A stretch of 59,731 bases of DNA from Pedobacter rhizosphaerae (lineage in GTDB: Bacteria > Bacteroidota > Bacteroidia > Sphingobacteriales > Sphingobacteriaceae). Where the stretch lies: contig NZ_FOGG01000030.1 of the NCBI RefSeq assembly GCF_900111155.1, positions 1 to 59,731 of the forward strand, written 5' to 3'. The notes below the pieces were generated by a model. The model saw nothing but the letters and a program-made list of their open reading frames with translations, was not told where the DNA came from and did not search any database. Below, piece by piece: positions 16,407-26,883 of the stretch (position 1 is its first letter; each line of letters opens with the position of its first letter). A program made the position numbers and the translations under genes.

Positions 16407-18281
16407 TTATTTTAAAGCAACTTTGCTAAATATATGGTACTCACCAGGAGCCAGGGTTCCGGTGTAAGTATTGGCTGTTAAGTTAATACTTGTACCTACC
16501 GCATCCAACCAGGTACCCGAAAGTCCAAAATCAATATTAGCCGTTTGTGGCACTACATCAAAGTTCCCTACTACCACTACAGTATTGCTGGCATCTGTAA
16601 GTTTTATGTATTTAATTCCATTGGCAAGATTATAACTTGAACTGCTGGTATTGAAGATACTGTTGTTTTTTTTTAAGCGAATAAACTTAGCATAGGCATC
16701 ATAAAGCAGCTTGCGATCTGGGTCGGTGTAATACTCCCATTTTATTGGCTTTTCGCCTGTACGTCCATTAAAGTCGATATTGATATCGTAACCTAACTCA
16801 GCAAATTGCCAGATCATTTTTGGCCCTGGGATGGCGAAAAGAAATGCCGCAGCAAGTTCTTCCCTTTTCAATGAAGTAGCTAAGTTCCCTTTAATGACGT
16901 AGCTTCCAGAAGCATTTCCATAGGTCATATTCTTATAATTCAATCGCTCTTCATCGTGACTTTCTCCATAAGTAACCAAATTCTCTGATTTGGTAAAACC
17001 ATGCCTGGTATAGAAACCCCAGGAGAAATCGGAGTTGCCCAACCAACCCATAGTTGCCTCGTTCATATTATAATTCAGGTTGTTCCAAAGCATCATTCCA
17101 TCATCGGCGAGTGCTTTTTCTTCAGATTCTTCTGCAAAATGCTCTAAAATAACATAGAAATTATTGGCATCAATACTTCTAATGAAATTGTTGTATTCTT
17201 TCCAAATCGCTACCCTGCTGGCATCGTATAATCTAAATTGTGCATCATCAGCAGAAGCTTTCTGGGTAAATCCCTTGGATAAATCGAACCTGAAACCATC
17301 AATTTTATATTGCTGCATCCAGAACTTCATTACATCTTTTGAAAATTTTCTGGTAGCTGCACTTTCATGGTTAAAGTCATAACCTACATTGAATGGATGC
17401 TTGGCCTCTGCATTAAACCAGGGACTTGAACCAGTTGGCTTTGATCCATCAAAATACAACTGCACCATAGGCGATTGCCCGAAAGAATGATTTAATACCA
17501 TATCTAAAATCACGGCTATTCCCTTTCCGTGACATTCATCGATAAAATTCTGGAGTGCTGTTTTGGTGCCGTAATATTTATCCGGAGCGAAATAAAAGGA
17601 TGGATTATAGCCCCAACTGAGATTGCCTTCAAATTCATTAACAGGCATGAGCTCTATGGCATTAATGCCCAGTGTGGTGAGGTAATCTAATTTTTGTAAA
17701 GTAGAAGCGTAATTATGGTCGGTAGTAAAATCGCGGATCAATAATTCGTACACCACTAGGTTATTTTTATCTGGCCGCGTAAAATTGGTGTTTTTCCAGG
17801 CATAAACAGGTTGATTAGCTTGCATTACACTCACAATACCAGTGGTTTTACCAGATGGGTAGGCTTTTAAATTGGGATAAGTGGCTGCTGAAATGTATTT
17901 ATCATTATTTTCATCGAGAATCTTTTCGCAGTAAGGATCAGCCACTTTTAAGCTTCCATCCACCAAAAATTGATAAGCATATTCGGTACTGGGATTGAGG
18001 TTGTCTATTTGAACCCACCAGGTATTTCCATCAGTGGTTTTCTTCATTGCGGTTGTAGACCAGTTATTAAAATCCCCCATTAAGGCTACGCTATTTTTTC
18101 CTGGCGCATATAAAGTCACAATTGCTGATGTACCATTGTTAATAAAGGCTACACCATCTTTGGCTCCGGCTGGTAACGCTGTATTAGTAACAGGTGCTTC
18201 GGTTACCGGATCGCTGGTTGTCTTCTTACAGGCTGTTGTAAGTAACACTATGTAGCATAACAGATAAAATACTTTTTTCAT
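16407..18281 (-). CDS. GH13 alpha-amylase-family lipoprotein with N-terminal E-set/CBM48-like domain
   Basis: The start at 18281 is chosen because it opens directly on a lipoprotein signal (lipobox LTTAC, Cys18, followed by KK); an upstream ATG at 18320 only adds a polar stretch. Residues about 45-135 form a glycogen-branching-type beta-sandwich (VALMGDFNNWS ... YAYQFLVDG). The GH13 barrel follows with region I DMVLNH (260-265), region II GFRFDLS (nucleophile Asp333), region III ILEHF (acid/base Glu380) and region IV SHDEER (Asp443), all intact. About 624 residues. As a lipoprotein at the distal end of the starch locus it probably sits in the outer membrane, as SusG does, and makes the first cuts in starch, but periplasmic placement is possible. 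Confidence 0.9.
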   Translation of the reverse strand: MKKVFYLLCYIVLLTTACKKTTSDPVTEAPVTNTALPAGAKDGVAFINNGTSAIVTLYAPGKNSVALMGDFNNWSTTAMKKTTDGNTWWVQIDNLNPSTEYAYQFLVDGSLKVADPYCEKILDENNDKYISAATYPNLKAYPSGKTTGIVSVMQANQPVYAWKNTNFTRPDKNNLVVYELLIRDFTTDHNYASTLQKLDYLTTLGINAIELMPVNEFEGNLSWGYNPSFYFAPDKYYGTKTALQNFIDECHGKGIAVILDMVLNHSFGQSPMVQLYFDGSKPTGSSPWFNAEAKHPFNVGYDFNHESAATRKFSKDVMKFWMQQYKIDGFRFDLSKGFTQKASADDAQFRLYDASRVAIWKEYNNFIRSIDANNFYVILEHFAEESEEKALADDGMMLWNNLNYNMNEATMGWLGNSDFSWGFYTRHGFTKSENLVTYGESHDEERLNYKNMTYGNASGSYVIKGNLATSLKREELAAAFLFAIPGPKMIWQFAELGYDINIDFNGRTGEKPIKWEYYTDPDRKLLYDAYAKFIRLKKNNSIFNTSSSSYNLANGIKYIKLTDASNTVVVVGNFDVVPQTANIDFGLSGTWLDAVGTSINLTANTYTGTLAPGEYHIFSKVALK

Positions 18282-18407
18282 TTGGTTAGTTTTAGTGTTT
18301 TCTGTTGATTTTTTGGGCAATAGTTTAACTGCCTCAGCACTGCAGCATGCAGTTGAGGTGTAAAAGCTTTAAAATGTGATAAGATCTTCCGTTAGAAAGA
18401 TTAGGGA

Positions 18408-19775
18408 TTACACCGCTCTATTTTCTTCGATTCCTAATTTAGAGCTGAGTATTTCGTTGGTTTTCTTAGGTTCGCGTATAAAAATATAGCAGATTACTGC
18501 AGCAATGATCATTAACCCGCCGCCCAATTGAACTGCCAATAACCGGTCGTTATCCAATACATTTTTCATCAGCCAGCCAAATCCTAAAGAAGCAATGATT
18601 TCTGGAAGTACAATGAAAAAGTTAAAAATCCCCATATAAATACCGATTTTATCTTTAGGTAAAGAACCGCTTAGCATGGCGTATGGCATAGATAAGATAC
18701 TTGCCCAGGCAATGCCCACTCCTGTCATACAGAGATAAAGCATGTTCTTATCGTGTACCCAAGCTACACTAATCAATCCGATTGCTCCGCAAAGTAAGCA
18801 AATGGCATGGGTTGTTTTTCTACCCAGTGCATCGGCAATTTTAGGAAGCACCAAAGCAAACAAGAAGGTAACTACGCTGTAATAGGCTAAGGTTAAGCTT
18901 CCAAAATCTGCGCCATGGGCATAAACCGGATCGCTGGCATCCTTACCACCGAAAACGTTCACCGCTACTGCCGTGGTGTAGTAAAACCACATTAAAAATA
19001 AGCCGGGCCAGGTAAAAAACTGCACTAAGGATACAATTTGCATCCTTTTGGGCATGTTTCGTAGCGCACTGAATATTTCGCGTGCTCCATCTCCAAAACC
19101 CTTACCAATTTCTTTTAATTTATCTGTTTCCTGCGGAGGATATTCCTTCGTGGTTAAAACGGTATAAAGTACTGCTGCAAAGAAGAAAAAGGCACCTAAA
19201 TAAAAAGAGAATTTTACATTTTCAGGAATACTTCCCTGAGCGGCTGTATTGGTTAAATCGAAGATATTATTCATCACCCAGGGCAGTGCCGAAGCTACAC
19301 TTCCACCCAAACCAATCATCATGCTTTGCATAATAAAACCACGGTTAACCTGGCTATCGGGTAGTTTATCGGTAACAAAGGCACGGAAAGGTTCCATGGC
19401 CACATTACCAAATACATCCAATACCCAAAGCAATCCTGCGGCCATCCATAAAGCGCTGCTATGAGGCATAAATATTAAGGCAATACTACTTACCAATGCA
19501 CCAACCATAAAGTATGGCCTCCTTCGCCCCCAAGTGGGGTGCCAGGTACGATCGCTTAAATACCCAATAATGGGCTGGACTAATAGTCCTGTTAATGGCG
19601 CGGCTAAAAACAACAAAGGAACCTGATCGGGATTGGCACCCAGGTTTTCGTAAATACGCCCCATGTTGGCGCGCTGTAAATCCCAACCGAACTGGATGCC
19701 GAAAAATCCCACACTCATATTTATAATTTGTGTCAGTGTTAATTTCGGATTCTCGAATACTGTTTTTAAGCTCAT
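18408..19775 (-). CDS. MFS sugar transporter of the SLC45 / maltose-permease type
   Basis: The 455-residue protein has about 12 hydrophobic helices. The block LTGLLVQPIIGYLSDRTW ... GRRRPYFMVGAL (about 60-95) is the loop 2-3 signature of the SLC45/glycoside-pentoside-hexuronide-like MFS members, which move disaccharides with protons or sodium. It is embedded between two GH13 genes of the starch locus on the same strand, so maltose or short maltodextrin import across the inner membrane is the likely job, delivering substrate to the GH65 phosphorylase. The 112-bp spacer upstream contains a decayed CTCTGTGTATCTCC...GCGTACTTTCGG repeat module. The start at 19775 places the first helix at about residue 13. 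Confidence 0.9.
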   Translation of the reverse strand: MSLKTVFENPKLTLTQIINMSVGFFGIQFGWDLQRANMGRIYENLGANPDQVPLLFLAAPLTGLLVQPIIGYLSDRTWHPTWGRRRPYFMVGALVSSIALIFMPHSSALWMAAGLLWVLDVFGNVAMEPFRAFVTDKLPDSQVNRGFIMQSMMIGLGGSVASALPWVMNNIFDLTNTAAQGSIPENVKFSFYLGAFFFFAAVLYTVLTTKEYPPQETDKLKEIGKGFGDGAREIFSALRNMPKRMQIVSLVQFFTWPGLFLMWFYYTTAVAVNVFGGKDASDPVYAHGADFGSLTLAYYSVVTFLFALVLPKIADALGRKTTHAICLLCGAIGLISVAWVHDKNMLYLCMTGVGIAWASILSMPYAMLSGSLPKDKIGIYMGIFNFFIVLPEIIASLGFGWLMKNVLDNDRLLAVQLGGGLMIIAAVICYIFIREPKKTNEILSSKLGIEENRAV

Positions 19776-19887
19776 TATATTTGGTTTATTTAACTGCTAA
19801 AGGGCAATAAGTTTTTCGCAGAGGACAAAAAGCCTTTCTCTGTGTATCTCCCTGCGTACTTTCGGTGTTCTACATGGTTTATCTTTA

Positions 19888-21753
19888 TTAAAACGCTATT
19901 ATCTGTGCCGAAACAGGCCCCATATTTACCGGGATACTTGTTCCTGGCGGGATATTTAATTTTCTATCTGTTAATAAATCTGTAACTGGCGATGAAGACT
20001 TTAATTTCAGGATATTATCTGGTATTTCGATATTGGCTTCTAAACTTTTTGTCCTGTCAAAATTCACTACTACTAAAAGCCGCTGCTTTGCTGATGAACG
20101 AATAAAAGCATACATGCGATTGTTCATATTCCCCGTTTGCGGCACTTCATACATTCCTCCTTCTGCAATGGCATCGCTTTGCGAGGTAATTTTCATTAAT
20201 TGCTGGTAAAATGCTCTTAGCTTAAGTTGATCGGCATCGAGTTTAGCGCCATCAAATGCTCCGTTATTCATCCATTTCTGATGTTCAGGAACTCCCCAAT
20301 AATCGAAAATTGATGTGCGGTTGTCGTCACCTCCAAAACCTTCTGCACCTTTAGCCGGCTCGCCAACTTCCTGCCCGAAATAGAGCATAACCGGCCCTGA
20401 GCCCAGTGTTGCCGATACTACCATTGCCGGTAAAGCCAACTCGGCCTTTCCTGCAAATCCCGCAGATGCGATACGCTCCTCATCATGATTTTCCAGAAAG
20501 CGCAACATGTGCTGGCCAAAACCAGCACTTTCTACCTGCCATACCTGGCGAATATCTTTCACGTCTGCATTGGGTTCGTTCCTGATTAATCTCTTTAATC
20601 CATCGTAAAGTCCCACCTTATCATACAGATAGTCAAACTTTCCTTCTTCGAGGTATTGTTTATAAACTTTTGGATTATAAGCTTCGCCTAAGAAAATTAA
20701 GTCGGGATTAACCTGCTTTACCTGTGGAATTACCCAGTTCCAAAAAGCAATGGGCACCATTTCGGCCATATCGCAACGGAAACCATCTATTCCTTTTTTA
20801 GTCCAATAAACCAGAATATCCCTCATTTTCAACCAAACGGGAGGTATGGGATCAAAATACTGCTGCTCGCCATTTTGGTAATCTACACCATAATTCAACT
20901 TAATGGTTTCATACCAATCGTCATATTTGGGTGTTGGAGAAAAAACATTATTGCCCGTAGCCTTGGCTGGATTTTCTTCAAATTTACCGTCCTGTAAATT
21001 GGCAATGGGTGTATTTTTTGGACCATTGGGTGCTACAAAGGGTTGTTTTGGTGTGTAGTAAAAGTCGTTTTGCGGACTAAAACCTTTAGAAACATCATCC
21101 TGAGCGCCAAAATCCACTATATTTTCGGGTTTGGCATAAGAATGATAGCTTCGGGCCACGTGATTTGGAACAAAATCAATGATAACCTTTAGGTTTTTTG
21201 CATGGCTGCGCTGAACTAAGGCTTCAAACTCCTGCATTCTATTCTTCACATCTACAGCCAAATCAGGATTTACATCGTAATAATCGCGGATAGCATAAGG
21301 AGAACCTGCCCTGCCCTTCACCACATCGGCATCATCTACCTTAATTCCGTAGGCAGAATAATCGGTTAAACTGGCATGTGCCAAAGCGCCGGTATACCAG
21401 ACATAATTGACGTGAAGCTCTTTTAAGCCATCTAAAGCTTTATCGGTGATGTCGTTAAATTTACCTGAACCATTTTGCTCAATGGTACCATAAGGGATGT
21501 TGGCGGTGTTTTTATTCCCGAATAAACGGGGCAATAGTTGATAGATCACGATCTTTTTATCGTTCATTACTACAGACTTTTTTTGTGCACAGGATGATAA
21601 TGAAAGTGTAATAAAGGCACAGCAAATGATCAAAAAGCTATACCAAATGCGATCAAAAAAAGGATTTTGAGCGAACGATAAGCCAGCTTGACGTTTTACC
21701 TTCGGGCTTATTAACCCTTGGCCTTTACACGCTTTACCCCTAACCATTATCAT
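19888..21753 (-). CDS. GH13 alpha-amylase-family lipoprotein
   Basis: Catalytic motifs of GH13 are intact: region I IIDFVPNH (191-198), region II GFRCDMAE with nucleophile Asp328, region III FLGEAY with Glu357 and region IV ENHDEER with Asp424. A short beta-sheet C-terminal domain follows from about residue 525. The N-terminus is odd: a polar, basic stretch of about 35 residues precedes the hydrophobic segment and lipobox (SLSSC, Cys55), so the true start may lie inside the annotated one at a non-ATG codon. Its ATG overlaps the stop of the GH65 gene (ATGA at 21750-21753), which indicates translational coupling. It probably hydrolyses maltodextrins in the periplasm or at the outer membrane. 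Confidence 0.88.
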   Translation of the reverse strand: MIMVRGKACKGQGLISPKVKRQAGLSFAQNPFFDRIWYSFLIICCAFITLSLSSCAQKKSVVMNDKKIVIYQLLPRLFGNKNTANIPYGTIEQNGSGKFNDITDKALDGLKELHVNYVWYTGALAHASLTDYSAYGIKVDDADVVKGRAGSPYAIRDYYDVNPDLAVDVKNRMQEFEALVQRSHAKNLKVIIDFVPNHVARSYHSYAKPENIVDFGAQDDVSKGFSPQNDFYYTPKQPFVAPNGPKNTPIANLQDGKFEENPAKATGNNVFSPTPKYDDWYETIKLNYGVDYQNGEQQYFDPIPPVWLKMRDILVYWTKKGIDGFRCDMAEMVPIAFWNWVIPQVKQVNPDLIFLGEAYNPKVYKQYLEEGKFDYLYDKVGLYDGLKRLIRNEPNADVKDIRQVWQVESAGFGQHMLRFLENHDEERIASAGFAGKAELALPAMVVSATLGSGPVMLYFGQEVGEPAKGAEGFGGDDNRTSIFDYWGVPEHQKWMNNGAFDGAKLDADQLKLRAFYQQLMKITSQSDAIAEGGMYEVPQTGNMNNRMYAFIRSSAKQRLLVVVNFDRTKSLEANIEIPDNILKLKSSSPVTDLLTDRKLNIPPGTSIPVNMGPVSAQIIAF

Positions 21754-24068
21754 ACCAATTCTGGGTTACTAACTCCAATTTCAGCATTTCCTGCTAACTT
21801 ATAAATTTGGCCTTTAATCCCAATTTCTAAATCGACATCGTTGTTATTTTTAATATTGATTCCGTGTTCGGTAATATTAACTTTCAAGGTAGCACCTCTA
21901 AAGCCGATGGTAAAGGCAAAGGATTTCCATTTTCCAGGCAAGAAAGGATTGAATTGCAATTTGCCATCTCTTACACGCATCCCTGCAAACCCTTCTACCA
22001 CACTCATCCAGGTTCCAGCCATTGAAGTAATGTGCAAACCATCTTCAGTATCGTTGTTATAATCGTCTAAATCTAAACGGGCGGTTCTGAGGTAAAACTC
22101 ATACGCACGGGCTTCATCATTTAGCTTAGCCGCTAAAATACTGTGTACACAAGGTGATAAGGAACTCTCATGAACGGTACGCGGCTCATAAAAATCGAAG
22201 TTTCTCCTTAAAGTCTCCAGATCGTAATCTTCCTCGAAGAAATATAACCCTTGTAATACATCTGCCTGCTTAATGAAGCAAGAGCGCAATATTCTATCCC
22301 AGCTCCATTTTTGATTGATTGGTCTTTCGCTTGCCGGAAGATCCTTTACCAAAACCTGTTCTTTATCTAAATAACCATCTTGCTGTAAGAAAATTCCCTG
22401 CTCAGCATCTGCCGGATAATACATTTTCGCTATAATGTCTGCCCAGTCTGCAAATTCCTGATCTTTAAAGTTGAGCGACTTCAACAAACTATCATATTCT
22501 GCATTTGCTTTTGTTTTTACTATTTCTGCTGCTTCAGTGGCATATTTCATGCACCAGGTGGCTAAAATATTGGTGTACCAGTTGTTGTTTACGTTATTTT
22601 CATATTCGTTCGGCCCTGTTACGCCAAGCATTACATATTGCTGTTTATCGTTACTCCAGTTCACACGCTGTTTCCAGAAACGGGCAATACCAATTAATAC
22701 CTCTAAACCATATTGAATGAGATAATCTTCATCTCCCGTATAACGGATATAATTGAAAATAGCAAAGGCAATAGCGCCGTTACGGTGAATTTCTTCAAAA
22801 GTAATTTCCCATTCGTTATGGCATTCTTCACCATTCATGGTTACCATTGGATAAAGTGCCGCTCCATCTTTAAAGCCTAATTTAGCTGCATTTTCTATCG
22901 CTTTTCCCAATTGCTTGTGGCGATAAATCAATAGGTTTTTACTCACTTCCTGAGGTGCTGTAGCCAGATAAAAAGGCACGCAATAGGCTTCTGTATCCCA
23001 ATAGGTAGAGCCACCATATTTTTCGCCTGTAAAGCCCTTAGGACCAATATTCAGGCGATCATCCTTGCCTGTGTAGGTTTGGAAAAGCTGGTAAATGTTA
23101 AATCGGATGGCTTGTTGAGCAGATACATCGCCTTCAATTACGATGTCGCTTTCTTCCCATTTATGTGCCCATGCTGCCGCCTGTTCTTGCAGTAAAGTAT
23201 CGAAACCTTTAGCCGCTGCATTGGCAATAACCGCTTTTGTTTCTTGTAGCAGTGATTCTTTTGGATGGTTTTCAGAAGACAGATTTGCGGCAAGCTTGAT
23301 TATGGTGATCTCCGTATTTGCCTTAGCGGTAACCATTGTAGACAGTCCGACAAACTTATCCCGGTAAACCGGTTCGAATTTGAGGTTGAGATTTTCTGCT
23401 CCCTGATATACTTCTATTGTGCTTCCTGTGCAAACTTCAAATGCTGTTTTCTTAGTTCTCAGTTGGAGGTAAGCCTCATTGCCGATAATTTCATCTGATA
23501 CTTTATCCCAGAATTTCTCATCGTAGTTGCTGTCCTGGTTTTTAACATCACCATCAATGAAAGGCATTAAACCGATTTCAGCATCAAAGTTTAAAGGCGT
23601 GATGCTATAGCGAATCGCTCCTACCTCATCATTTGCGATACTACAAAAACGGGTAGATTTTACGGCTACACTTTTTCCATTTGCGAGTACAGCGGTGAAG
23701 CTGCGCTCCAAATAACCCTCATGCATGTTTAAAACACGCTTAAAATCCTTTACTTCAGCCTTTGCTAAATCGAGCAGTTCATGGTCAATTTTCACTTCAA
23801 TACCGATCCAGTTGGCCGCGTTGAGTACTTTTGCAAAATACTCCGGATAGCCATTTTTCCACCAACCCACTCGGGTTTTATCTGGATAATATACACCGGC
23901 AACATAATTCCCCAATAGGGTTTCACCAGAATATGTTTCTTCAAAGTTGGCTCTTTGCCCCATTCGGCCATTACCCAAACTGAAGATACTTTCTGAAATT
24001 TTATTTAAATGTGGATCAAAGCCCTCTTCAATGATGTTCCACTCATCCGCTTTTATATAGTTCTTCAT
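21750..24068 (-). CDS. GH65 glycoside phosphorylase, probably maltose phosphorylase
   Basis: The 772-residue protein has no signal peptide, so it is cytoplasmic, and matches GH65 over its full length: an N-terminal beta-sandwich domain, an (alpha/alpha)6 barrel and a small C-terminal beta domain. The catalytic-acid loop VTGPNEYENNVNNNWYTN places Glu488 where known maltose phosphorylases have their general acid; the phosphate-binding HESSLSP (SS pair) is also present. The expected reaction is maltose + phosphate to glucose + beta-glucose 1-phosphate. The beta-phosphoglucomutase gene directly upstream in the operon uses that product, which makes maltose the best guess, although trehalose or kojibiose phosphorylases share the fold. 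The gene overlaps the next gene by 4 bp. Confidence 0.92.
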   Translation of the reverse strand: MKNYIKADEWNIIEEGFDPHLNKISESIFSLGNGRMGQRANFEETYSGETLLGNYVAGVYYPDKTRVGWWKNGYPEYFAKVLNAANWIGIEVKIDHELLDLAKAEVKDFKRVLNMHEGYLERSFTAVLANGKSVAVKSTRFCSIANDEVGAIRYSITPLNFDAEIGLMPFIDGDVKNQDSNYDEKFWDKVSDEIIGNEAYLQLRTKKTAFEVCTGSTIEVYQGAENLNLKFEPVYRDKFVGLSTMVTAKANTEITIIKLAANLSSENHPKESLLQETKAVIANAAAKGFDTLLQEQAAAWAHKWEESDIVIEGDVSAQQAIRFNIYQLFQTYTGKDDRLNIGPKGFTGEKYGGSTYWDTEAYCVPFYLATAPQEVSKNLLIYRHKQLGKAIENAAKLGFKDGAALYPMVTMNGEECHNEWEITFEEIHRNGAIAFAIFNYIRYTGDEDYLIQYGLEVLIGIARFWKQRVNWSNDKQQYVMLGVTGPNEYENNVNNNWYTNILATWCMKYATEAAEIVKTKANAEYDSLLKSLNFKDQEFADWADIIAKMYYPADAEQGIFLQQDGYLDKEQVLVKDLPASERPINQKWSWDRILRSCFIKQADVLQGLYFFEEDYDLETLRRNFDFYEPRTVHESSLSPCVHSILAAKLNDEARAYEFYLRTARLDLDDYNNDTEDGLHITSMAGTWMSVVEGFAGMRVRDGKLQFNPFLPGKWKSFAFTIGFRGATLKVNITEHGINIKNNNDVDLEIGIKGQIYKLAGNAEIGVSNPELV

Positions 24069-24072
24069 TTTT

Positions 24073-24146
24073 TAGTATCAAGTATTTAGTATCGAGTACT
24101 TAGTATTGAGTAGCAAGTATTTAGTATCAAGTATCAAGACCTTAGT
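24073..24146. repeat. Tandem short repeat of AGTATCAAGTATTT units
   Basis: About five imperfect copies of TAGTATCAAGTATT (variants TCGAGTACT, TTGAGTAGC) lie between the pgmB stop and the GH65 start, in a 165-bp spacer otherwise without recognisable content. AT-rich and non-coding. Confidence 0.7.
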
Positions 24147-24233
24147 ATATCGCCTTGAAAATCTCAGCTACTTATCTCTGCTAACTATTATTTATTCTTT
24201 CACACAGACTCCGGACTACCGACTATAGACTAA

Positions 24234-24899
24234 TCAAAGCGTTTCCAGATCTTCAACAGTTAGTTTATCCAGTCCGCTTACTACCAGATCTGCTTTGGTA
24301 AGCACGCTTTTTTCTCCGATTCCGATGGCCTTCATTCCGCCTCTTTTTGCGGCTTCCACTCCTGCCACAGCATCTTCAAAAACAACACATTCATTGGGTT
24401 TGAAACCTAAAAGTTCTGCTCCTTTGAGAAATACTTCCGGATCTGGTTTCGATTTGGTAACACTATTCCCATCAACAATTTCATCGAAAAAGTGAGCCAG
24501 GTTGGTTTTCTCTAAAATGGTTGCAGAATTTTTACTGGCAGAGCCTAAGGCTAATTTATAGCCTGCCTTGTGGATAGCTGTTAAGAAATCAACTGTTCCC
24601 GGGAGTACTTCTGCCGGGGTCATTTTATTGATCATTTCTACATACCAGCTATTTTTTAAGGCGGCCAGTTCTTCCCGCTCTGCTTCCGATTTTTCTACTT
24701 TTCCCCAGGCTAAAATCTTATTCAGACTCTCTACCCTGCTTACGCCTTTTAACTGCTCATTCTGTTCTTCGGTAAAATCAAAATCCATGGTATTGGCTAA
24801 TCTTTTCCAGGCTTTATAGTGATAAACGGCGGTATCTACCAGTACGCCATCTAAATCGAAAAGACAGGCCTTAATATTGCTACGAAGTGTTTCTTGCAT
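24234..24899 (-). CDS. pgmB: Beta-phosphoglucomutase
   Basis: This 221-residue HAD-superfamily protein has the nucleophile motif FDLDGVLVDT (Asp15, with the acid/base Asp17), a helical cap domain (about 20-90), the second motif LGSASKN (Ser/Thr), and the lysine and acidic motifs in KSKPDPEVFLKGAE and FEDAVAGVEAAKRGGM. The GVSR and KPDPE blocks are typical of beta-PGM, not generic phosphatases. It converts beta-glucose 1-phosphate into glucose 6-phosphate in the cytoplasm. Placement directly before the GH65 phosphorylase gene strongly supports this, as the two form a standard maltose or trehalose phosphorolysis pair. Confidence 0.95.
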   Translation of the reverse strand: MQETLRSNIKACLFDLDGVLVDTAVYHYKAWKRLANTMDFDFTEEQNEQLKGVSRVESLNKILAWGKVEKSEAEREELAALKNSWYVEMINKMTPAEVLPGTVDFLTAIHKAGYKLALGSASKNSATILEKTNLAHFFDEIVDGNSVTKSKPDPEVFLKGAELLGFKPNECVVFEDAVAGVEAAKRGGMKAIGIGEKSVLTKADLVVSGLDKLTVEDLETL

Positions 24900-24952
24900 T
24901 GTATCTTATTTTTTGTCCGTTGGTGTAGGTTTAAACCAATGCCAATGGTTAA

Positions 24953-26797
24953 TTAATTCAGCTCTAATACCCAGGTTGTTTTTGCAGGAACCTTGATTTC
25001 CTTGAAAGGCATGGTCTTACCCGTAATCACCTCTCTTGCGGTTGTAATTCCGCTTGTTCGTTCTGCAAACCTTTCTGTTGACAAGTTTTTTTCCTTATCG
25101 GTATTATTTACGACTACCATAACACTTCCCTTAGCAGAATTGTTGTAGCGGAAATAAACATAAATATCATCCTGAGGCACAAATTGCATTAGTTTACCAG
25201 TTTGCAATGCAGCATTTGTTTGACGAAAATTGGCCAGTGTTTTAACGAAATTGTAGGCTTCATTTTCTTTTTCAGTTCTGCCATTGGCGCTGAACTTGTC
25301 TTTTTTATCCCCTTCCCAGCCACCAGAAAAATCGGCACGTACCAAACCATCAGGGTTAGAGAAGTTTTTCATTAAAATCTCCGTACCATAATACATTTGA
25401 GGAATTCCCCTCATGGTTAGCAAAATTGCCATGCCCATTTTATATTTATCAAAATCTTCATTTACCACCGAGTAAAAGCGACTCATATCATGGTTATCTA
25501 AGAAAATACAATTGGCATTGGGATTTTTGTATAGAAAATCGTGTGCCAGGGTTGCATATAAACGGTTAATTCCATCTACCCAACCATTTTTACCGTTCAA
25601 TCCCTCATAGATCGCGTCTTTTAAAACGGCATCGGTTATTCCTTGTAAATGAGTATCGAATCCTCTGTTAACTGTATTTCCACCGGTAAAGAATGCCTGG
25701 TTAGCTGCTGCGCTAACTAAAGTTTCTCCAAAAACGGAAAGTCTGGGGAACTCTGCTTGTAATTTCAATGCCCAATCGGCCATGTAAGCCGGATCATTAT
25801 ATGGATAAGTATCTAGGCGTAAACCGTCAATTCCGGCATATTCAATCCACCAGATGTGGTTTTGAGTAAGGTAATTCTGAACGTAAGGGTTGGTTTGGTT
25901 CAGATCGGGCATAGAAGGAACAAACCAACCATCGAGCATTTGTTTACGATCTGCTGCAGAAGCATGCGGATCCATAACGGTTTGATCGCGGTAACTGGTT
26001 TGTGTATATTTTGGCCATTGATTTAGCCAGCTCTTCATCGGTAAATCTTTATAAAACCAATGCCCTGTGCCAATGTGATTGTGCACAATATCTTTAATAA
26101 TTTTCATGCCTTTGGCATGTGCAGTTTCTACATACTTTTTATATAGCTCATTGGTTCCGTAGCGGGGATCAATTTTGTAATGATCGGTTACCGCATAGCC
26201 ATGATAAGAGGCCTGTGGCATATCATTTTCCAACTCGGGAGTCATCCAAACCGTAGTTATGCCTAAATCTTTTAAATAATCGAGGTGATTCATTACCCCT
26301 TGAATATCTCCGCCATGGCGGTAGTACATACTATCGCGATTGAGTGCAGTTTCTGCCAATCCTTTTACCACGTCGTTGCTTTTATCGCCATTGGCAAAGC
26401 GATCGGGCATTAAGAGATAAATGAAGTCTTTAGTGGTTACCCCCTGAATTCTATTTGTACTTTTATCTCTATTTTTCAATGCGTAAGCATAAGACAATAT
26501 CTTTTTACCCTGAAGAGAGAAATTAATTGGGAACGTTCCCGGTTTTACGGTAGGAGAAAGCTCCAGATCCAGGAATAAATAATTTGGATTTTCGACTTTA
26601 TTAACCTTCAGCAGCTTTACTCCCTGATAGTTTAATGAAACTGTTGTATTGGCAATATGATCGCCATGAACGAGCAGTTGCAACTTAGGATTGTGCATCC
26701 CCGTAAACCAGAACATGGGTTCTATCCGCTCTAATTTTTGGGCAAATGCGTTATTAAAGGTTAAAAGAATACCCAGCACCCATATTATTTTTTTCAT
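24953..26797 (-). CDS. Periplasmic GH13 cyclomaltodextrinase/neopullulanase-like enzyme (SusA-like)
   Basis: The start at 26797 is preferred over 26863 because it opens on a clean Sec signal peptide (MKKIIWVLGILLTF..., cleavage at AFA-Q). After it comes an N-terminal beta-sandwich (about 22-110) as in cyclomaltodextrinases, then the GH13 barrel with region I DIVHNH (236-241), region II GLRLDTY (nucleophile Asp329), region III VFGET (Glu358) and region IV LDNHDMSRF (Asp437). About 614 residues. SusA of Bacteroides has the same layout and degrades imported maltooligosaccharides in the periplasm. It follows susE across a 138-bp gap containing a hairpin, so its expression may be lower than that of susCDE. 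Confidence 0.92.
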   Translation of the reverse strand: MKKIIWVLGILLTFNNAFAQKLERIEPMFWFTGMHNPKLQLLVHGDHIANTTVSLNYQGVKLLKVNKVENPNYLFLDLELSPTVKPGTFPINFSLQGKKILSYAYALKNRDKSTNRIQGVTTKDFIYLLMPDRFANGDKSNDVVKGLAETALNRDSMYYRHGGDIQGVMNHLDYLKDLGITTVWMTPELENDMPQASYHGYAVTDHYKIDPRYGTNELYKKYVETAHAKGMKIIKDIVHNHIGTGHWFYKDLPMKSWLNQWPKYTQTSYRDQTVMDPHASAADRKQMLDGWFVPSMPDLNQTNPYVQNYLTQNHIWWIEYAGIDGLRLDTYPYNDPAYMADWALKLQAEFPRLSVFGETLVSAAANQAFFTGGNTVNRGFDTHLQGITDAVLKDAIYEGLNGKNGWVDGINRLYATLAHDFLYKNPNANCIFLDNHDMSRFYSVVNEDFDKYKMGMAILLTMRGIPQMYYGTEILMKNFSNPDGLVRADFSGGWEGDKKDKFSANGRTEKENEAYNFVKTLANFRQTNAALQTGKLMQFVPQDDIYVYFRYNNSAKGSVMVVVNNTDKEKNLSTERFAERTSGITTAREVITGKTMPFKEIKVPAKTTWVLELN

Positions 26798-26883
26798 CAG
26801 GGCTTGCACATTAAAAACAGGAAAGGACGGAGCTGAATATTTTGGTGTTAAGGATAATTTCATTAGGCTAAACTTTAAGAGGT